Part shown: in pieces, positions 41,665 to 51,062 of the stretch
How positions within the stretch are numbered: position 1 is the first letter of the stretch
How the letters are laid out: every line of letters starts with the position of its first letter
Assembly: GCF_001673535.1 (NCBI RefSeq)
Contig: NZ_LZLY01000160.1
Coordinates: 61,634-125,633 of the forward strand
Direction of reading: 5' to 3'
Source of the DNA: Mycobacterium sp. 1081908.1
Lineage (GTDB): Bacteria; Actinomycetota; Actinomycetes; Mycobacteriales; Mycobacteriaceae
Length of the DNA: 64,000 bases
Position numbers and translations under genes: made by a program
The notes under the pieces: generated by a model
Seen by the model: only the letters and a program-made list of their open reading frames with translations
The model's database searches: none
What the model was told of the DNA's origin: nothing

Positions 41665-42435
41665 TCATAGCCCGTCGCCGCGCGCGATCCGGTCGGCGCG
41701 CCAGCAGCGCGCCTGCATCGGGATGTCCACCGCGTCGGCGCCGGGAAAGCGCGCCTCCAGGGCCGCCCGCGCTTCGGCCAGCCTCCGGGCGCGTTCGTCG
41801 GGGGATGCCACGATGACCCGGCTGTAGGTGCCCAGCATCGCGACGGCGTCGTCGATCGTCATGGTCCGGGTGAACCGGAACGTCTCGCGCGCGAAGTTGC
41901 GGAAGACCGCGGGCAGCGGGAGGACGATGTCCAGGCGCCGGCGCGCCCGGTCGGCCGCCTCGGCCCCGGAAGGTTCGTCGCCGGGCAGCCGGTCCAGGTT
42001 GCGCACCCAGCCGACCTCGCGGTCCCGGCTGGTCCAGATCAGGCCGAGCCGACCGCCGTCGCGCAGCACCCGACCGATCTCGGGCACGGCGCGCTCGTGG
42101 TCCAGCCAGTGCCACGCCGACGAGACGAACACCGCGTCCGCGGAGGCGTCGGGCAGCGGAATCGACTCGCCGCGGCCCTCGACGACGCGCACGCCGGGGG
42201 ACCGGGCCGTCAGGACCCGCCGCATGCGTGCGTCGGGTTCGACGGCGATGACCTGCGTGGCCTTGCCCACCAGCGTGCGGGTGAACAGTCCGGTGCCCGC
42301 GGCGACGTCGACCGCCACCCCGCAACCCGGCGGAACGAGCCAGTCCACGGCCTGCTGCGGGGGTTGCGGCCGGAGCCCGTCATAGTTTTCGGCGATCGAT
42401 CCGAAGGACATCGCGCGTTGTTGGCGGTCGGTCAC
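41665..42435 (-). CDS. Class I SAM-dependent methyltransferase (Methyltransf_11)
   Basis: This 256-residue protein starts at GTG 42435 (VTDRQQRAMSFGSIAENYD); a longer frame begins at 42477. The SAM motif is VAVDVAAGTGLFTRTL, followed by VIAVEPDARMRRVL, GRGESIPLPDASADAV and SSAWHWLDHERAVPEIGRVL. It resembles mycobacterial small-molecule methyltransferases. It is divergent from the PPE gene at 42607, and the two may share regulation. Confidence 0.85.
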   Translation of the reverse strand: MTDRQQRAMSFGSIAENYDGLRPQPPQQAVDWLVPPGCGVAVDVAAGTGLFTRTLVGKATQVIAVEPDARMRRVLTARSPGVRVVEGRGESIPLPDASADAVFVSSAWHWLDHERAVPEIGRVLRDGGRLGLIWTSRDREVGWVRNLDRLPGDEPSGAEAADRARRRLDIVLPLPAVFRNFARETFRFTRTMTIDDAVAMLGTYSRVIVASPDERARRLAEARAALEARFPGADAVDIPMQARCWRADRIARGDGL

Positions 42436-42606
42436 AGCGCCACGGTAGTCGCGGTCGGCAGGCACGGCCGCCGGCATGGAAACGTTTGGTAAATCCCGAG
42501 AATTTTGCCCAGGTTTTCCCTAGAGTCTCGCGTATCGGCTGGTGGCGTGATGTGCCGTCCCCGCTGGAAACGTGGTCGTGGGGCAGAGCGGAAGGACACC
42601 CGGGGG

Positions 42607-44211
42607 ATGAGTTTTCTGACGTCACCGCCAGAGATCATTTCGTCTCTGCTCCACGCGGGCGCCGGCCCGACGCCGATGCTGGCCGCGTCCGCGGCGTGGG
42701 ATGGGCTGGCCGCCGAACTGGGCTCCGCGGCGCAGTCGTTCTCCTCGATCACCTCGGGGTTGGCCGCCGACGCCTGGCAGGGGCCCGCCTCGGCGGCGAT
42801 GCTGTCGACCGCGGCGCAGTACACCGGGGCGCTGAGCGCCGCGGCGACGCAGGCGCAGACGGCCGCCGTGCAAGCCCAGGTGGTCGCCAGCGAGTTCGAG
42901 TCCGCCCTGGCCGCCACCGTGCATCCCGTGCTGGTCACCGCGAACCGGAACCAGTTGGTGCAGCTGGTGTTCTCGAACCTGTTCGGGCAGAACGCGCCCG
43001 CGATCGCCGCGACCGAAGCCGCATACGAGGAAATGTGGGCCCAGGACGTGTCCGCGATGGTCGGCTACCACGGCGGGGTTTCGGCGGCCGCGGCCCAACT
43101 CTCGACCTGGGCGTCCGCGGTGCAGGCGCTGCCGGCGCAGGCGTCCGCCGCGATTGCCGGCCAACCCAACCCTGCGGCCGCCGTCCCCGCGGCAATCGGC
43201 TCGCTGACCTCCGCGGCCAACAACCCGCTCACGAACCTGATTTCGGGCTTCGAGAAGTACGCCATCAACGTGATCAACGCGCCCACCGACATCCTGTTCG
43301 GGCGCCAGCTGATTCCCACCGGGCCGCAGTCGCTCGGCACCAGCGCGACAGTTACCGGCGGCACAGCGACCGCCCCGCTGACGGTCTTCGCCGGGACCGA
43401 GCCGTTGGTGAACGCGTCGGTCGGCACCGGATCGCCCGTGCCACTGCTGGTCGACACCGGCTCGGCCGGCCTCGTCATCCCGTTCACAAAGGTCGGCGGG
43501 CTGTTGGGAGTCCTCCAGCTCGGCATCCCCCGGGGCGGCGGCATCGGGGGTTACAGCGGCGGGCTGGATTACCTGTACCTCACCTACAACGCGCCGGTGA
43601 ATTTCGGCGGCGGGCTGGTCACCGCGTCGACCCCTGTCAACGTCGAGTTCCTGGCGTTCCCGGTGTCCATCCAGTCCGCGATGACCAACGGCCTGACGTT
43701 CCAGTCCTTCTTCGCCTCCGACGGCGCGGCCGGCGTTCTGGGTGTCGGACCCAATGCCGGCGGCCCGGGCCCGAGCATTCCGCTGCAGGCGCTGCCGGCA
43801 CCCTTCAACTCGGGCCTGCTGATCAATCAGACCGATCCCAGCCCTTATCTGCAGTTCGGAGCCCAACCAGCAATCAATGGGCATTCTGTGTTGACGACGC
43901 TGCCCCAAATGCCGATCACCGGCTTAGACGTGACCGTCACTCACGGCGCCACTACAACTTCGTTTCCAAATGTCCAATCGATTGTTGACTCCGGCGGTGT
44001 AGAAGGAACCCTCCCGACCGGGTTGAACGCGCAGCCGGGAGACACCATCGTGGTCTCTGCCAACGGTCAAGATCTTTACTCGTTCGTGTACAACTCGGAC
44101 TACTTCCCCACGGCGATCTCGAGCGGGCTGATGAATACCGGGAACCTGATTTTCGCGGAGCACCCGGTCTACATCAACTACGCCACGGGCGGCGCGACCG
44201 TTTACCAGTGA
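42607..44211 (+). CDS. PPE protein fused to an aspartic protease domain (first of a pair)
   Basis: This 534-residue protein starts MSFLTSPPEI. The PPE domain (1-180) has WQG at about 57 and SNLFGQNAPAIAATEAAYEEMW. After a short linker, a pepsin-like domain has DTGSAG (Asp283) and DSGGVEG (Asp461), with an intervening GVLGVGPNAGGPGP block. The PE-linked relative PecA of M. marinum is a surface aspartic protease that cleaves PE_PGRS proteins; that role is inferred here. GGAAGGA/GGGGG precede ATG 42607. Confidence 0.92.
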   Translation: MSFLTSPPEIISSLLHAGAGPTPMLAASAAWDGLAAELGSAAQSFSSITSGLAADAWQGPASAAMLSTAAQYTGALSAAATQAQTAAVQAQVVASEFESALAATVHPVLVTANRNQLVQLVFSNLFGQNAPAIAATEAAYEEMWAQDVSAMVGYHGGVSAAAAQLSTWASAVQALPAQASAAIAGQPNPAAAVPAAIGSLTSAANNPLTNLISGFEKYAINVINAPTDILFGRQLIPTGPQSLGTSATVTGGTATAPLTVFAGTEPLVNASVGTGSPVPLLVDTGSAGLVIPFTKVGGLLGVLQLGIPRGGGIGGYSGGLDYLYLTYNAPVNFGGGLVTASTPVNVEFLAFPVSIQSAMTNGLTFQSFFASDGAAGVLGVGPNAGGPGPSIPLQALPAPFNSGLLINQTDPSPYLQFGAQPAINGHSVLTTLPQMPITGLDVTVTHGATTTSFPNVQSIVDSGGVEGTLPTGLNAQPGDTIVVSANGQDLYSFVYNSDYFPTAISSGLMNTGNLIFAEHPVYINYATGGATVYQ

Positions 44212-44341
44212 TCTGAGATCCGCCGCTTTAGCAATCGGTATAGCGGATCGTTAACGGGAAGAACGGTTTTCAACTCGTTCGTCCCGGCGTTCCATAACCT
44301 TTGCTTACCGATCGTGGTGCGGAGGGGGAGGGCGGCGGGGC

Positions 44342-45934
44342 ATGAGTTTCTTGGTGCTACCACCGGAAATCAATTCGACCCTGATGTACTGCGGTGCCGG
44401 CTCGTCACCGATGCTGGCCGCCGCCGCGGCGTGGGATGGGCTGGCCGCCGAATTGGGGTCGGCGGCGCAGTCGTTTTCGTCGATCACCTCGGGGTTGGCC
44501 GCCGCGGCCTGGCAGGGACCGGCGGCAACGGCGATGACGTCCACCGCCGCGCGGTACGCCGGGACGCTCAGCGCGGCCGCGACGCAGGCGGAATCGGCTG
44601 CGGCGCAAGCCCAGACGGTCGCGAACGCGTTCGAATCCGCCGTCGCCGCCACGGTCCATCCCGCGGCCGTAAGCGCCAACCGCAACGGGCTCGTGCAGCT
44701 GGTCGTGTCAAACCTGTTCGGGCAGAACGCACCCGCGATCGCGGCGGCCGAGGCCGAGTACGAGCAGATGTGGGCCGCCGACGTGGCCGCGATGGTCGGC
44801 TACCATGGCGGCGCCTCGGCCGCGGCGGCACAGTTGCCCTCGTGGTCGTCGGCCCTTCAGGGTCTGCCGGCCCAGGCATCCGCCGCCGTCGCCGCGAGTC
44901 CCGTTGGCGCGGGACTGAATTCGATCAGCTCCGCGGTCGCGAGCAGTCCCGCCGCGGCGATGCTCGGCCAGGCTCAGCAAGCCGTCATCGACGCGGTCAA
45001 CACCCCGGCCGAACTGTTGGTGGGCCGTCCGCTGATCGGCAACGTCGCCGCCAGCGTCGTCACCAACGCGACGACCAGCCAGCCCGGCACCGTCCCGATA
45101 ACGATGGTCAATTCCGTCGAGCCGGTGGTGAATGTCGCCGTCGGCGGCGGAGGGTTTGCGCCCGTCTTGGTCGACACCGGATCCACGGGTCTCGTTGTCC
45201 CGCTTCGCAATGTCGGCGGAATATTCGGGCTGCTCAGTCTGGGATTGCCCGTCGGAATCGGCACCGGCGGCTACAGCGGCGGATTGAATTATCTCTACGC
45301 CACATTCGACGCGCCGGTGAATTTCGGGAATGGACTCGTCACGGCGAGGACCCCCGTCAATGTCGAGCTCTTTTCGTGGCCGTCGTCCCTGCAGGCGGCG
45401 ATGAGCCACGGCTGGGGCTGGCGGTCCTATTTCGCGGCCGACGGTGTGACCGGCGTGCTCGGGGTTGGGCCCAATGCAGGCGGCCCGGGACCCAGCATCC
45501 CGACCCAGGCATTGCCGGCGCCCTACAACCAGGGCCTGCTGATCAACGAGGTCGGGGCTAAACCGTATCTGCAGTTCGGTCCGCCTCCGATAAACCTGAC
45601 CCCGTTCGCCACGTTGAACGGGTCGCCGGTCACCACCTTGGGGCTGAGCACCGGACCGTTGGGCTTCCTGGGGCCGCAGTACACCGTCAACGCGGTGATC
45701 GATTCGGGCGGTGTCGAGGGAACCATCCCCACCGGCCTCAACGCGGTGCCCGGCACCGCCATTTATGTCTGGGCCCCCAACGGCCAGCTGTTGTACTCCT
45801 ACGTTTACGACGGGACGTACTTCCCGACGCCGTCGCCGTACGTCATGAACACCGGGGCGCTGCCCTTCCTCGAACACCCGGTGTACATCTCGTATAGCCC
45901 CGGCGGCGTCGGGACGACGATCTTCTATCGGTGA
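44342..45934 (+). CDS. PPE protein fused to an aspartic protease domain (second of a pair)
   Basis: This 530-residue protein is a paralogue of the preceding gene: MSFLVLPPEINSTLMYCGAG, WQG at 57, SNLFGQNAPAIAAAEAEYEQMW. The protease domain has DTGSTG (Asp278), GGYSGGLNYLYATFDAPVNF, GVLGVGPNAGGPGP and DSGGVEG (Asp454). Both catalytic Asp-Thr/Ser-Gly motifs are intact. Identity with the first copy is high in the PPE domain and lower in the protease half, so it is an older tandem duplication. A separate upstream region suggests its own promoter. Confidence 0.92.
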   Translation: MSFLVLPPEINSTLMYCGAGSSPMLAAAAAWDGLAAELGSAAQSFSSITSGLAAAAWQGPAATAMTSTAARYAGTLSAAATQAESAAAQAQTVANAFESAVAATVHPAAVSANRNGLVQLVVSNLFGQNAPAIAAAEAEYEQMWAADVAAMVGYHGGASAAAAQLPSWSSALQGLPAQASAAVAASPVGAGLNSISSAVASSPAAAMLGQAQQAVIDAVNTPAELLVGRPLIGNVAASVVTNATTSQPGTVPITMVNSVEPVVNVAVGGGGFAPVLVDTGSTGLVVPLRNVGGIFGLLSLGLPVGIGTGGYSGGLNYLYATFDAPVNFGNGLVTARTPVNVELFSWPSSLQAAMSHGWGWRSYFAADGVTGVLGVGPNAGGPGPSIPTQALPAPYNQGLLINEVGAKPYLQFGPPPINLTPFATLNGSPVTTLGLSTGPLGFLGPQYTVNAVIDSGGVEGTIPTGLNAVPGTAIYVWAPNGQLLYSYVYDGTYFPTPSPYVMNTGALPFLEHPVYISYSPGGVGTTIFYR

Positions 45935-45972
45935 GTCGCGCCCCCTCGACGGCCGAGTTTCGCGCCGCTTGA

Positions 45973-46932
45973 ATGCCGGGTATGCACCCGGCCATGGGGT
46001 GGGTGGCGCAACACGCGGTGGCGATCGTGTCGGCGTTGCTTGCCGCATTCTGGGCCGCGGTCGGAATCGTCGTCCGGCAACGCGTCGCCCGCGGCGTACC
46101 GGACGACAAAGCCATGTCGCCGACGATGGCCACCACCCTGGTCCGCGAACCGCTGTGGTGGGCGGGCACTCTCGCCGCCGTCGCCGGCTACGTCTTCCAA
46201 GCGCTGGCGCTGGCCCACGGATCCTTGCTCTTGGTGCAGCCGCTGCTGGTGTCGTCGCTGCTGTTCGCGCTGCCGATGAGCGCGAGGCTGTGCCACCAGC
46301 GCATCAGTTGGGCCGACTGGGGGTGGGCGACGCTGCTGACCGCCGCCCTGGCCGTATTCGTGCTCGTCGGTCAGCCCCGCGAGGGCCATAACCGGGCCCC
46401 CGTGCCGGCGTGGACGATCGCCCTGATGATGACCGTGCCGCTGGTGATCGTGTGCGTCGCCGCGGCCCGCCGCGCCGCCGGCCGGCCCCGCGCCATGCTG
46501 CTCGCGGTCCCGGTGGCGGTCCTGCTAGGCATGATCGCCGTCCTGACTAAGATCTGCACGCACCGCTTCGCCGTGGCCGGGTGGCACGGGCTGCTGACGG
46601 TTCCCGCCCTGTATGTGCTGGTGGGGCTGGCCGTCGCGCTCACCGTGGTGCAGCAGGCGGCGTTCCACGCCGGTGCGTTGCAGGCGTCCGTGCCGATCAT
46701 GTTGGTCGGCGAACCGATCGTCGCGGTCGTGCTCGGCGTCGTGGTGCTCGGGGAGCACCTCGCCGTTCGGGGGTCGGCGGCGCTGGTCCTTGCCGTCGCG
46801 GTGGCGGCGATGGCGGCGGCCGCGATCGCGCTCGGCCGCGACGAAGCCGCCGGAGCCAGTTTGCCGACCCGGCGGCAACCGCCGCTCGAGCCGATGACCG
46901 CCGCCCCCGCGCGAATCGGGGATAGCGCATAG
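45973..46932 (+). CDS. DMT-superfamily transporter (EamA-like)
   Basis: This 319-residue protein has nine or ten hydrophobic helices. The first half includes AVAIVSALLAAFWAAVGIVVRQRVARG and a VQPLLVSSLLFALPMSA segment typical of DMT proteins. The second half has ASVPIMLVGEPIVAVVLGVVVLGE, a hallmark of EamA-like domains. The tail is hydrophilic (LPTRRQPPLEPMTAAP). The substrate is unknown. It starts 38 bases after the second protease gene, with the ATG at 45973 or a later one at 45982. Confidence 0.85.
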   Translation: MPGMHPAMGWVAQHAVAIVSALLAAFWAAVGIVVRQRVARGVPDDKAMSPTMATTLVREPLWWAGTLAAVAGYVFQALALAHGSLLLVQPLLVSSLLFALPMSARLCHQRISWADWGWATLLTAALAVFVLVGQPREGHNRAPVPAWTIALMMTVPLVIVCVAAARRAAGRPRAMLLAVPVAVLLGMIAVLTKICTHRFAVAGWHGLLTVPALYVLVGLAVALTVVQQAAFHAGALQASVPIMLVGEPIVAVVLGVVVLGEHLAVRGSAALVLAVAVAAMAAAAIALGRDEAAGASLPTRRQPPLEPMTAAPARIGDSA

Positions 46933-46993
46933 CGTCGGCCGGTGGGCTCGCTACCGTTGAGCTACCCCGAGTCGGATCGACGGGAGGCCCACC

Positions 46994-47893
46994 GTGAGCG
47001 GTAAACCGCGCGCCACGCTGCTTGTCCTCGGCGTGATCCTGGTCGTCCTTGCTGGGGCGCCGGCTCCGACGTCGGCGGCCACGACGACGGCGCGGCCCGC
47101 CGCGCCGAGCATCCCCGCCGGCGCGCAGCCCCAACTGGCGTCGGACCCCGCACAAGTGGCCGACGACCTCGTCGCCGACGAGCACGCGCTGCGTGACGCG
47201 TCGACCGGGGAGGCCGCGTTGGCGGCGGCGGCGCACCGCGAGCAGGCGGCCTACCGCGCCATCGGGCGCCACCCCGAATGGGACGCGACCATACGACCGC
47301 GGATCCCGGCGTCGCTGCTCGACGTCTACGACCGCAACGTCGACGCCCGCCGGCAGCTCACCGCCATGACGGCCGTCCGAGACACGCTGCCCGCGTGGAG
47401 CATTGAGCCACCGGCGCCGGCCGACGAGCTGCTGGGCTACTACCACCAAGCGGAGTCGGAATCCGGCGTCGGCTGGAACTACCTGGCCGCGATCAACCTC
47501 GTCGAAACGCGCCTCGGCAGCATCCATGGCGTCAGCACCGCGGGCGCCCGGGGGCCGATGCAATTCCTGCCCGGGACATTTGCCAGCTACGGGCAGGGCG
47601 GTGACATCAACTCGCCGCACGACAGCATCATGGCGGCCGGCCGCATGCTGGCCGCCAATGGCTTTGTCGGCGACCGCGATCACGCCATCTACCGGTACAA
47701 CCACGCGAACGAATACGTGCGCGCCGTCGATCAATACGCGGCCCTCATCGGATCCGATCCGGCCACGTTTGCCGGCTTCTACCGCTGGGACGTGTACTGC
47801 AACACCACCGCGGGCGACGTGCTGCTGCCCATCGGCTACGCCGCGTCGTCACCGATCCCCGCCGCGGAGTACGTGGCCAGCCACCCGCAGTGA
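46994..47893 (+). CDS. Exported lytic transglycosylase (SLT domain)
   Basis: A 299-residue protein with a signal peptide (ATLLVLGVILVVLAGAPAP) and an alpha-rich middle. The C-terminal SLT lysozyme-like domain includes GVGWNYLAAINLVETRLG (catalytic Glu), GARGPMQFLPGTFASYG, and AIYRYNHANEYVRAV. It cleaves peptidoglycan strands non-hydrolytically and resembles mycobacterial Rpf-independent muralytic enzymes. Start GTG 46994. Confidence 0.88.
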   Translation: MSGKPRATLLVLGVILVVLAGAPAPTSAATTTARPAAPSIPAGAQPQLASDPAQVADDLVADEHALRDASTGEAALAAAAHREQAAYRAIGRHPEWDATIRPRIPASLLDVYDRNVDARRQLTAMTAVRDTLPAWSIEPPAPADELLGYYHQAESESGVGWNYLAAINLVETRLGSIHGVSTAGARGPMQFLPGTFASYGQGGDINSPHDSIMAAGRMLAANGFVGDRDHAIYRYNHANEYVRAVDQYAALIGSDPATFAGFYRWDVYCNTTAGDVLLPIGYAASSPIPAAEYVASHPQ

Positions 47894-47929
47894 CGAGGAT
47901 CGGCGCGCTGGCGGCGCGGATTTCATAGC

Positions 47930-48146
47930 CGAAAACTTGTCGTACCCGGTTGCGATGATGGGGTTATGTCGTTGACCGCAGCTGCTGGCTCTTGGGTGAA
48001 TACGCCCACGCGTATTGACGTGTTGTTTGAGGAGTTGGCGGAGTTGTGCGGTCAGCGCAATGCGATTGATGGGGGCATTGTGGAGATCGTCGCCGAGATC
48101 GATCGTGACGGGTTGTGGGGTAACACCGGCGCGCGGTCGATCCCGG
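47930..48146 (+). repeat. Left arm of a 217-base inverted repeat
   Basis: This segment covers the 5' flank and first 60 codons of the HNH gene. It matches the reverse complement of 49070-49286 with a few mismatches (for example CTGCTGGCTCTTGGG against CTGCCGAGCCTTGGG). The arms lie 923 bases apart and enclose the rest of the gene. Confidence 0.85.
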
Positions 48147-49252
48147 CGTTGGTGGCCTGGAAGACCGGTTGCTCGCCGGCCAACGCGCACACGATCACCA
48201 CGGTGGCGCGCCGCATGGACGAGTTCCCGCGCTGCACCCAGGCGTTGCGGGAGGGGCGGCTGTCGCTGGATCGGCTCGGGGTGATCGCCGCACGCGCCGG
48301 GCAGGGCTCGGATGCGCATTACGTGGAGTTGGCGCAGGTCGCCACGGTCAACCAGTTGCGCACCGCGGTCAACCTCGAACCGCGCCCCCAACCAGAACCG
48401 CGGCCCGAGCAGGCCTCGATCACCAAGAGCTCCGATGAGCAGTTCGCCTGGTGGCGGATCAAACTCCCGCACCCCGAGGCGGCCAAGTTCGACGCCGCGC
48501 TGGCGTCGCATCGCGACGCGCTGATCACCCAGTGGAAGCGCGATCGCGGCGACAGTTCAGAGAATTGTCCGCCGCTGCCCGACACGATGGATGCGTTCAT
48601 GCGCCTGGTCGAGGCCGGCTGGGACGCCGAGGCCACCCGCCGCCCGCACGGCCAGCACACCACGGTGGTCGTGCACCTCGACGTGGCGGCGCGCGCCGCC
48701 GCGCTGCATCTGGGGCCGCTGCTGTCCGACGCCGAACGCCGCTACCTGACCTGCGATGCCACCTGTGAGGTGTGGTTCGAACGCGACGGGCAGCCCATCG
48801 GCGCCGGGCGCACGACCCGGGTGATCAATCGCCGGCTGCGCCGCGCGCTCGAACACCGCGACCGCACGTGCGTGGTGCCCGGCTGCGGGGCCACTCGCGG
48901 TCTGCACGCGCATCACATCCGGCACTGGGAGGACGGCGGGCCCACCGAGTTGGCCAACCTGGTGCTGGTCTGCCCCTATCACCACCGGGCACACCACCGC
49001 GGCGAGATCACCATCACCGGAACCGCCGACCGGCTGATCGTCACTGACGATGACGGCCAACCACTGAACCCGGGATCGACCGCGCGCCGGTGTTACCCCA
49101 CAACCCGTCACGATCGATCTCGGCAACGATCTCCACAATGCGGCCATCAATGGCATTGCGCTGACCGCACAACTCCGCCAACTCCTCAAACAGCACGTCA
49201 ATACGCGTGGGCGTATTCACCCAAGGCTCGGCAGCTGCGGTCAACGACATAA
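47966..49252 (+). CDS. 13E12-repeat family HNH endonuclease-like protein (DUF222)
   Basis: This 428-residue protein has DUF222 at the N-terminus (RIDVLFEELAELCGQRNAID) and an HNH domain reading RTCVVPGCGATRGLHAHHIRHWEDGG, then LVLVCPYHHRAHH. Such genes form the 13E12 family of M. tuberculosis, where REP13E12 elements carry phage attachment sites. The last 55 residues (from about RRCYPTTRHDRSRQ) come from the antisense of the inverted copy of its own 5' end, so the natural C-terminus is lost. It may be non-functional. Confidence 0.85.
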   Translation: MSLTAAAGSWVNTPTRIDVLFEELAELCGQRNAIDGGIVEIVAEIDRDGLWGNTGARSIPALVAWKTGCSPANAHTITTVARRMDEFPRCTQALREGRLSLDRLGVIAARAGQGSDAHYVELAQVATVNQLRTAVNLEPRPQPEPRPEQASITKSSDEQFAWWRIKLPHPEAAKFDAALASHRDALITQWKRDRGDSSENCPPLPDTMDAFMRLVEAGWDAEATRRPHGQHTTVVVHLDVAARAAALHLGPLLSDAERRYLTCDATCEVWFERDGQPIGAGRTTRVINRRLRRALEHRDRTCVVPGCGATRGLHAHHIRHWEDGGPTELANLVLVCPYHHRAHHRGEITITGTADRLIVTDDDGQPLNPGSTARRCYPTTRHDRSRQRSPQCGHQWHCADRTTPPTPQTARQYAWAYSPKARQLRSTT

Positions 49253-49286
49253 CCCCATCATCGCAACCGGGTACGACAAGTTTCCG
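49070..49286 (-). repeat. Right arm of the inverted repeat with a 69-residue gene-start remnant
   Basis: This is the inverted copy of 47930-48146. Read on the minus strand from ATG 49250 it encodes the N-terminus of a second 13E12 protein (MSLTAAAEPWVNTPTRID) that stops being homologous at the repeat edge. Confidence 0.85.
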
Positions 49287-49421
49287 CCATCATCCAAGCG
49301 CCACAGCCTGATTGGCGGGTCACCGAGGATAAAGCGCCCGCCAAATCAGGATTGTCGGCCGAATCCATGCGGTACCTTCCTGAAAGGGGAATGCGATCAG
49401 CGCTGATCGAGGGGAGCAGTA

Positions 49422-51008
49422 ATGAGCTTTTTGGTGTGGCCGCCCGAGGTGAATTCGGTACTGCTGCTTGACGGACCGGGCCCGGGGCCGATGCTGGAGG
49501 CGGCCGCGGCCTGGGACGGCGTGGGCTCCGAATTGAGTTCGGCGGCGAACGCGTTCGGCTCGTTGACCTCCGACCTCGCCGGCCAGGCCTGGCAAGGCCC
49601 GTCGTCGGCGTCCATGACGAGCGCGGCCGCCCGCTATGTGAGCTGGCTGGGCGGGGCGGCCGCCCAAGCCGAACAGTCGGCGGCCCAGGCCCGGGCGGCC
49701 GCCGTCGCCTACGAGTCCGCGCTGGCCACGATCGTGAACCCCAGCGTGATCAACGCCAACCGCGGCCAGCTGGTGTCGCTGGTGCTCTCGAACCTGTTCG
49801 GTCAAAACGCCCCGGCGATCGCGGCCGCCGAGGCCGACTACGAGCGGATGTGGGCCCAGGACGTCGCCGCGATGGGTGGGTATCACGCCAGCGCGTCGGC
49901 AACGGTCGCGCAGTTGGGCTCGTGGGAGCAATCGCTCGAAAGCCTGCCCGGTGAATTCGTCCAGGCCGTCCAAAGCGAATTCAACCACGTAGCCAACACG
50001 GTCTTCGGCACCATCTTCGGGGCGCCGGCGAATCCGCCGTTCTCGGCAACGCAGACGGGGACCTACACCGGCGGACCGTCGCTGGCCACGCGATTCGAAG
50101 AAGCCGCGCTGTACCCGGTGAAACCCCTGCTGGGCTTCTTTCCCGGGCTCGAAGCTCAACTTTCGTCGCCCAGTTCCCCGTTCCTGCAGCTGTTCACGGG
50201 CGACAACCCGCTACTCGGGATAGGTCTGTCCAACAAGCCGCCGGCATTGCTGCCGTTGCTGCTGGGGGAAACGGTCCAGCAGACCACGTACAACGGGATG
50301 CCCGTCGTGCAGATCACGCCGGCCCATCCGACCGGCGACTACGTGGTGGCCATCCACGGTGGGGCGTTCATCTTCGCGCCGTCGATCTTCCACTGGATCG
50401 ATTACACCGTGATGGCCTACCAGACCGGCGCGACCATCGAGGTGCCGATCTACCCGCTGCTGCAGCAGGGCGGCACCGCGGGCACGGTGGTGCCCAACAT
50501 GGCCAACTTCATCTCCTCGCAGGTCGCCGCGCACCCAGGCCACGTCAGCGTGACCGGGGACTCGGCGGGCGGCAACCTGGCACTTGCGGCCCTCGAATAC
50601 ACGTTGGCCCAGAATCCGAATGCCGCTATGCCGACGTCGATGGTCCTGCTGTCCCCGTGGCTGGACGTCACCTTCAGCAACCCGAACATTGCGTTCGTCC
50701 AGGATCCCCTGCTGCCTGTCGCGCCCGGGATTCAGATCGGCAAGGAGTGGGCGGGCGGCCTCAGTGTGACCGACCCCATGGTGAGTCCGCTGTACGGGAA
50801 CCTCGCCGGGCTCCCGCCGACGTATGTCTACACGGGCAACCTGGATTCCCTCTCGCCCGACGTGCTTGTGTTGCAGCACAACGCCGCCCTGGCCGGAGCC
50901 CCGTTCAACTTCGTGCTGGCCAACGGCCAGATTCACGACTGGATCATCCTCACGCTGGACGGCCCGCAGTACTGGGCGCAGATCGATCACGAACTCGGTA
51001 TCGCCTAA
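49422..51008 (+). CDS. PPE protein fused to an alpha/beta hydrolase (LipY-like lipase)
   Basis: This 528-residue protein has a PPE domain (MSFLVWPPEVNSVLLLDGPG, SNLFGQNAPAIAAAEADYERMW) and then an HSL-type hydrolase with IHGGAFIF (oxyanion), GDSAGGN (Ser381), LDSLSPD (Asp475) and IHDWI (His505). In M. marinum the triacylglycerol lipase LipY is a PPE fusion, whereas in M. tuberculosis it is PE-linked. Whether this is the LipY orthologue or a paralogue is not certain. It is probably exported by ESX-5 and acts at the cell surface. Confidence 0.9.
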   Translation: MSFLVWPPEVNSVLLLDGPGPGPMLEAAAAWDGVGSELSSAANAFGSLTSDLAGQAWQGPSSASMTSAAARYVSWLGGAAAQAEQSAAQARAAAVAYESALATIVNPSVINANRGQLVSLVLSNLFGQNAPAIAAAEADYERMWAQDVAAMGGYHASASATVAQLGSWEQSLESLPGEFVQAVQSEFNHVANTVFGTIFGAPANPPFSATQTGTYTGGPSLATRFEEAALYPVKPLLGFFPGLEAQLSSPSSPFLQLFTGDNPLLGIGLSNKPPALLPLLLGETVQQTTYNGMPVVQITPAHPTGDYVVAIHGGAFIFAPSIFHWIDYTVMAYQTGATIEVPIYPLLQQGGTAGTVVPNMANFISSQVAAHPGHVSVTGDSAGGNLALAALEYTLAQNPNAAMPTSMVLLSPWLDVTFSNPNIAFVQDPLLPVAPGIQIGKEWAGGLSVTDPMVSPLYGNLAGLPPTYVYTGNLDSLSPDVLVLQHNAALAGAPFNFVLANGQIHDWIILTLDGPQYWAQIDHELGIA

Positions 51009-51062
51009 CCGCGCCTCGACGCTCTGAGCTGGTCCGAAAGGGGTGTCGTTACCATCGACTCC

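Noticed and set aside
42622..43908. Antisense frame over the first PPE-protease gene
   Set aside because: Arg/Gly-rich composition and no start signal; shadow of the fusion gene.
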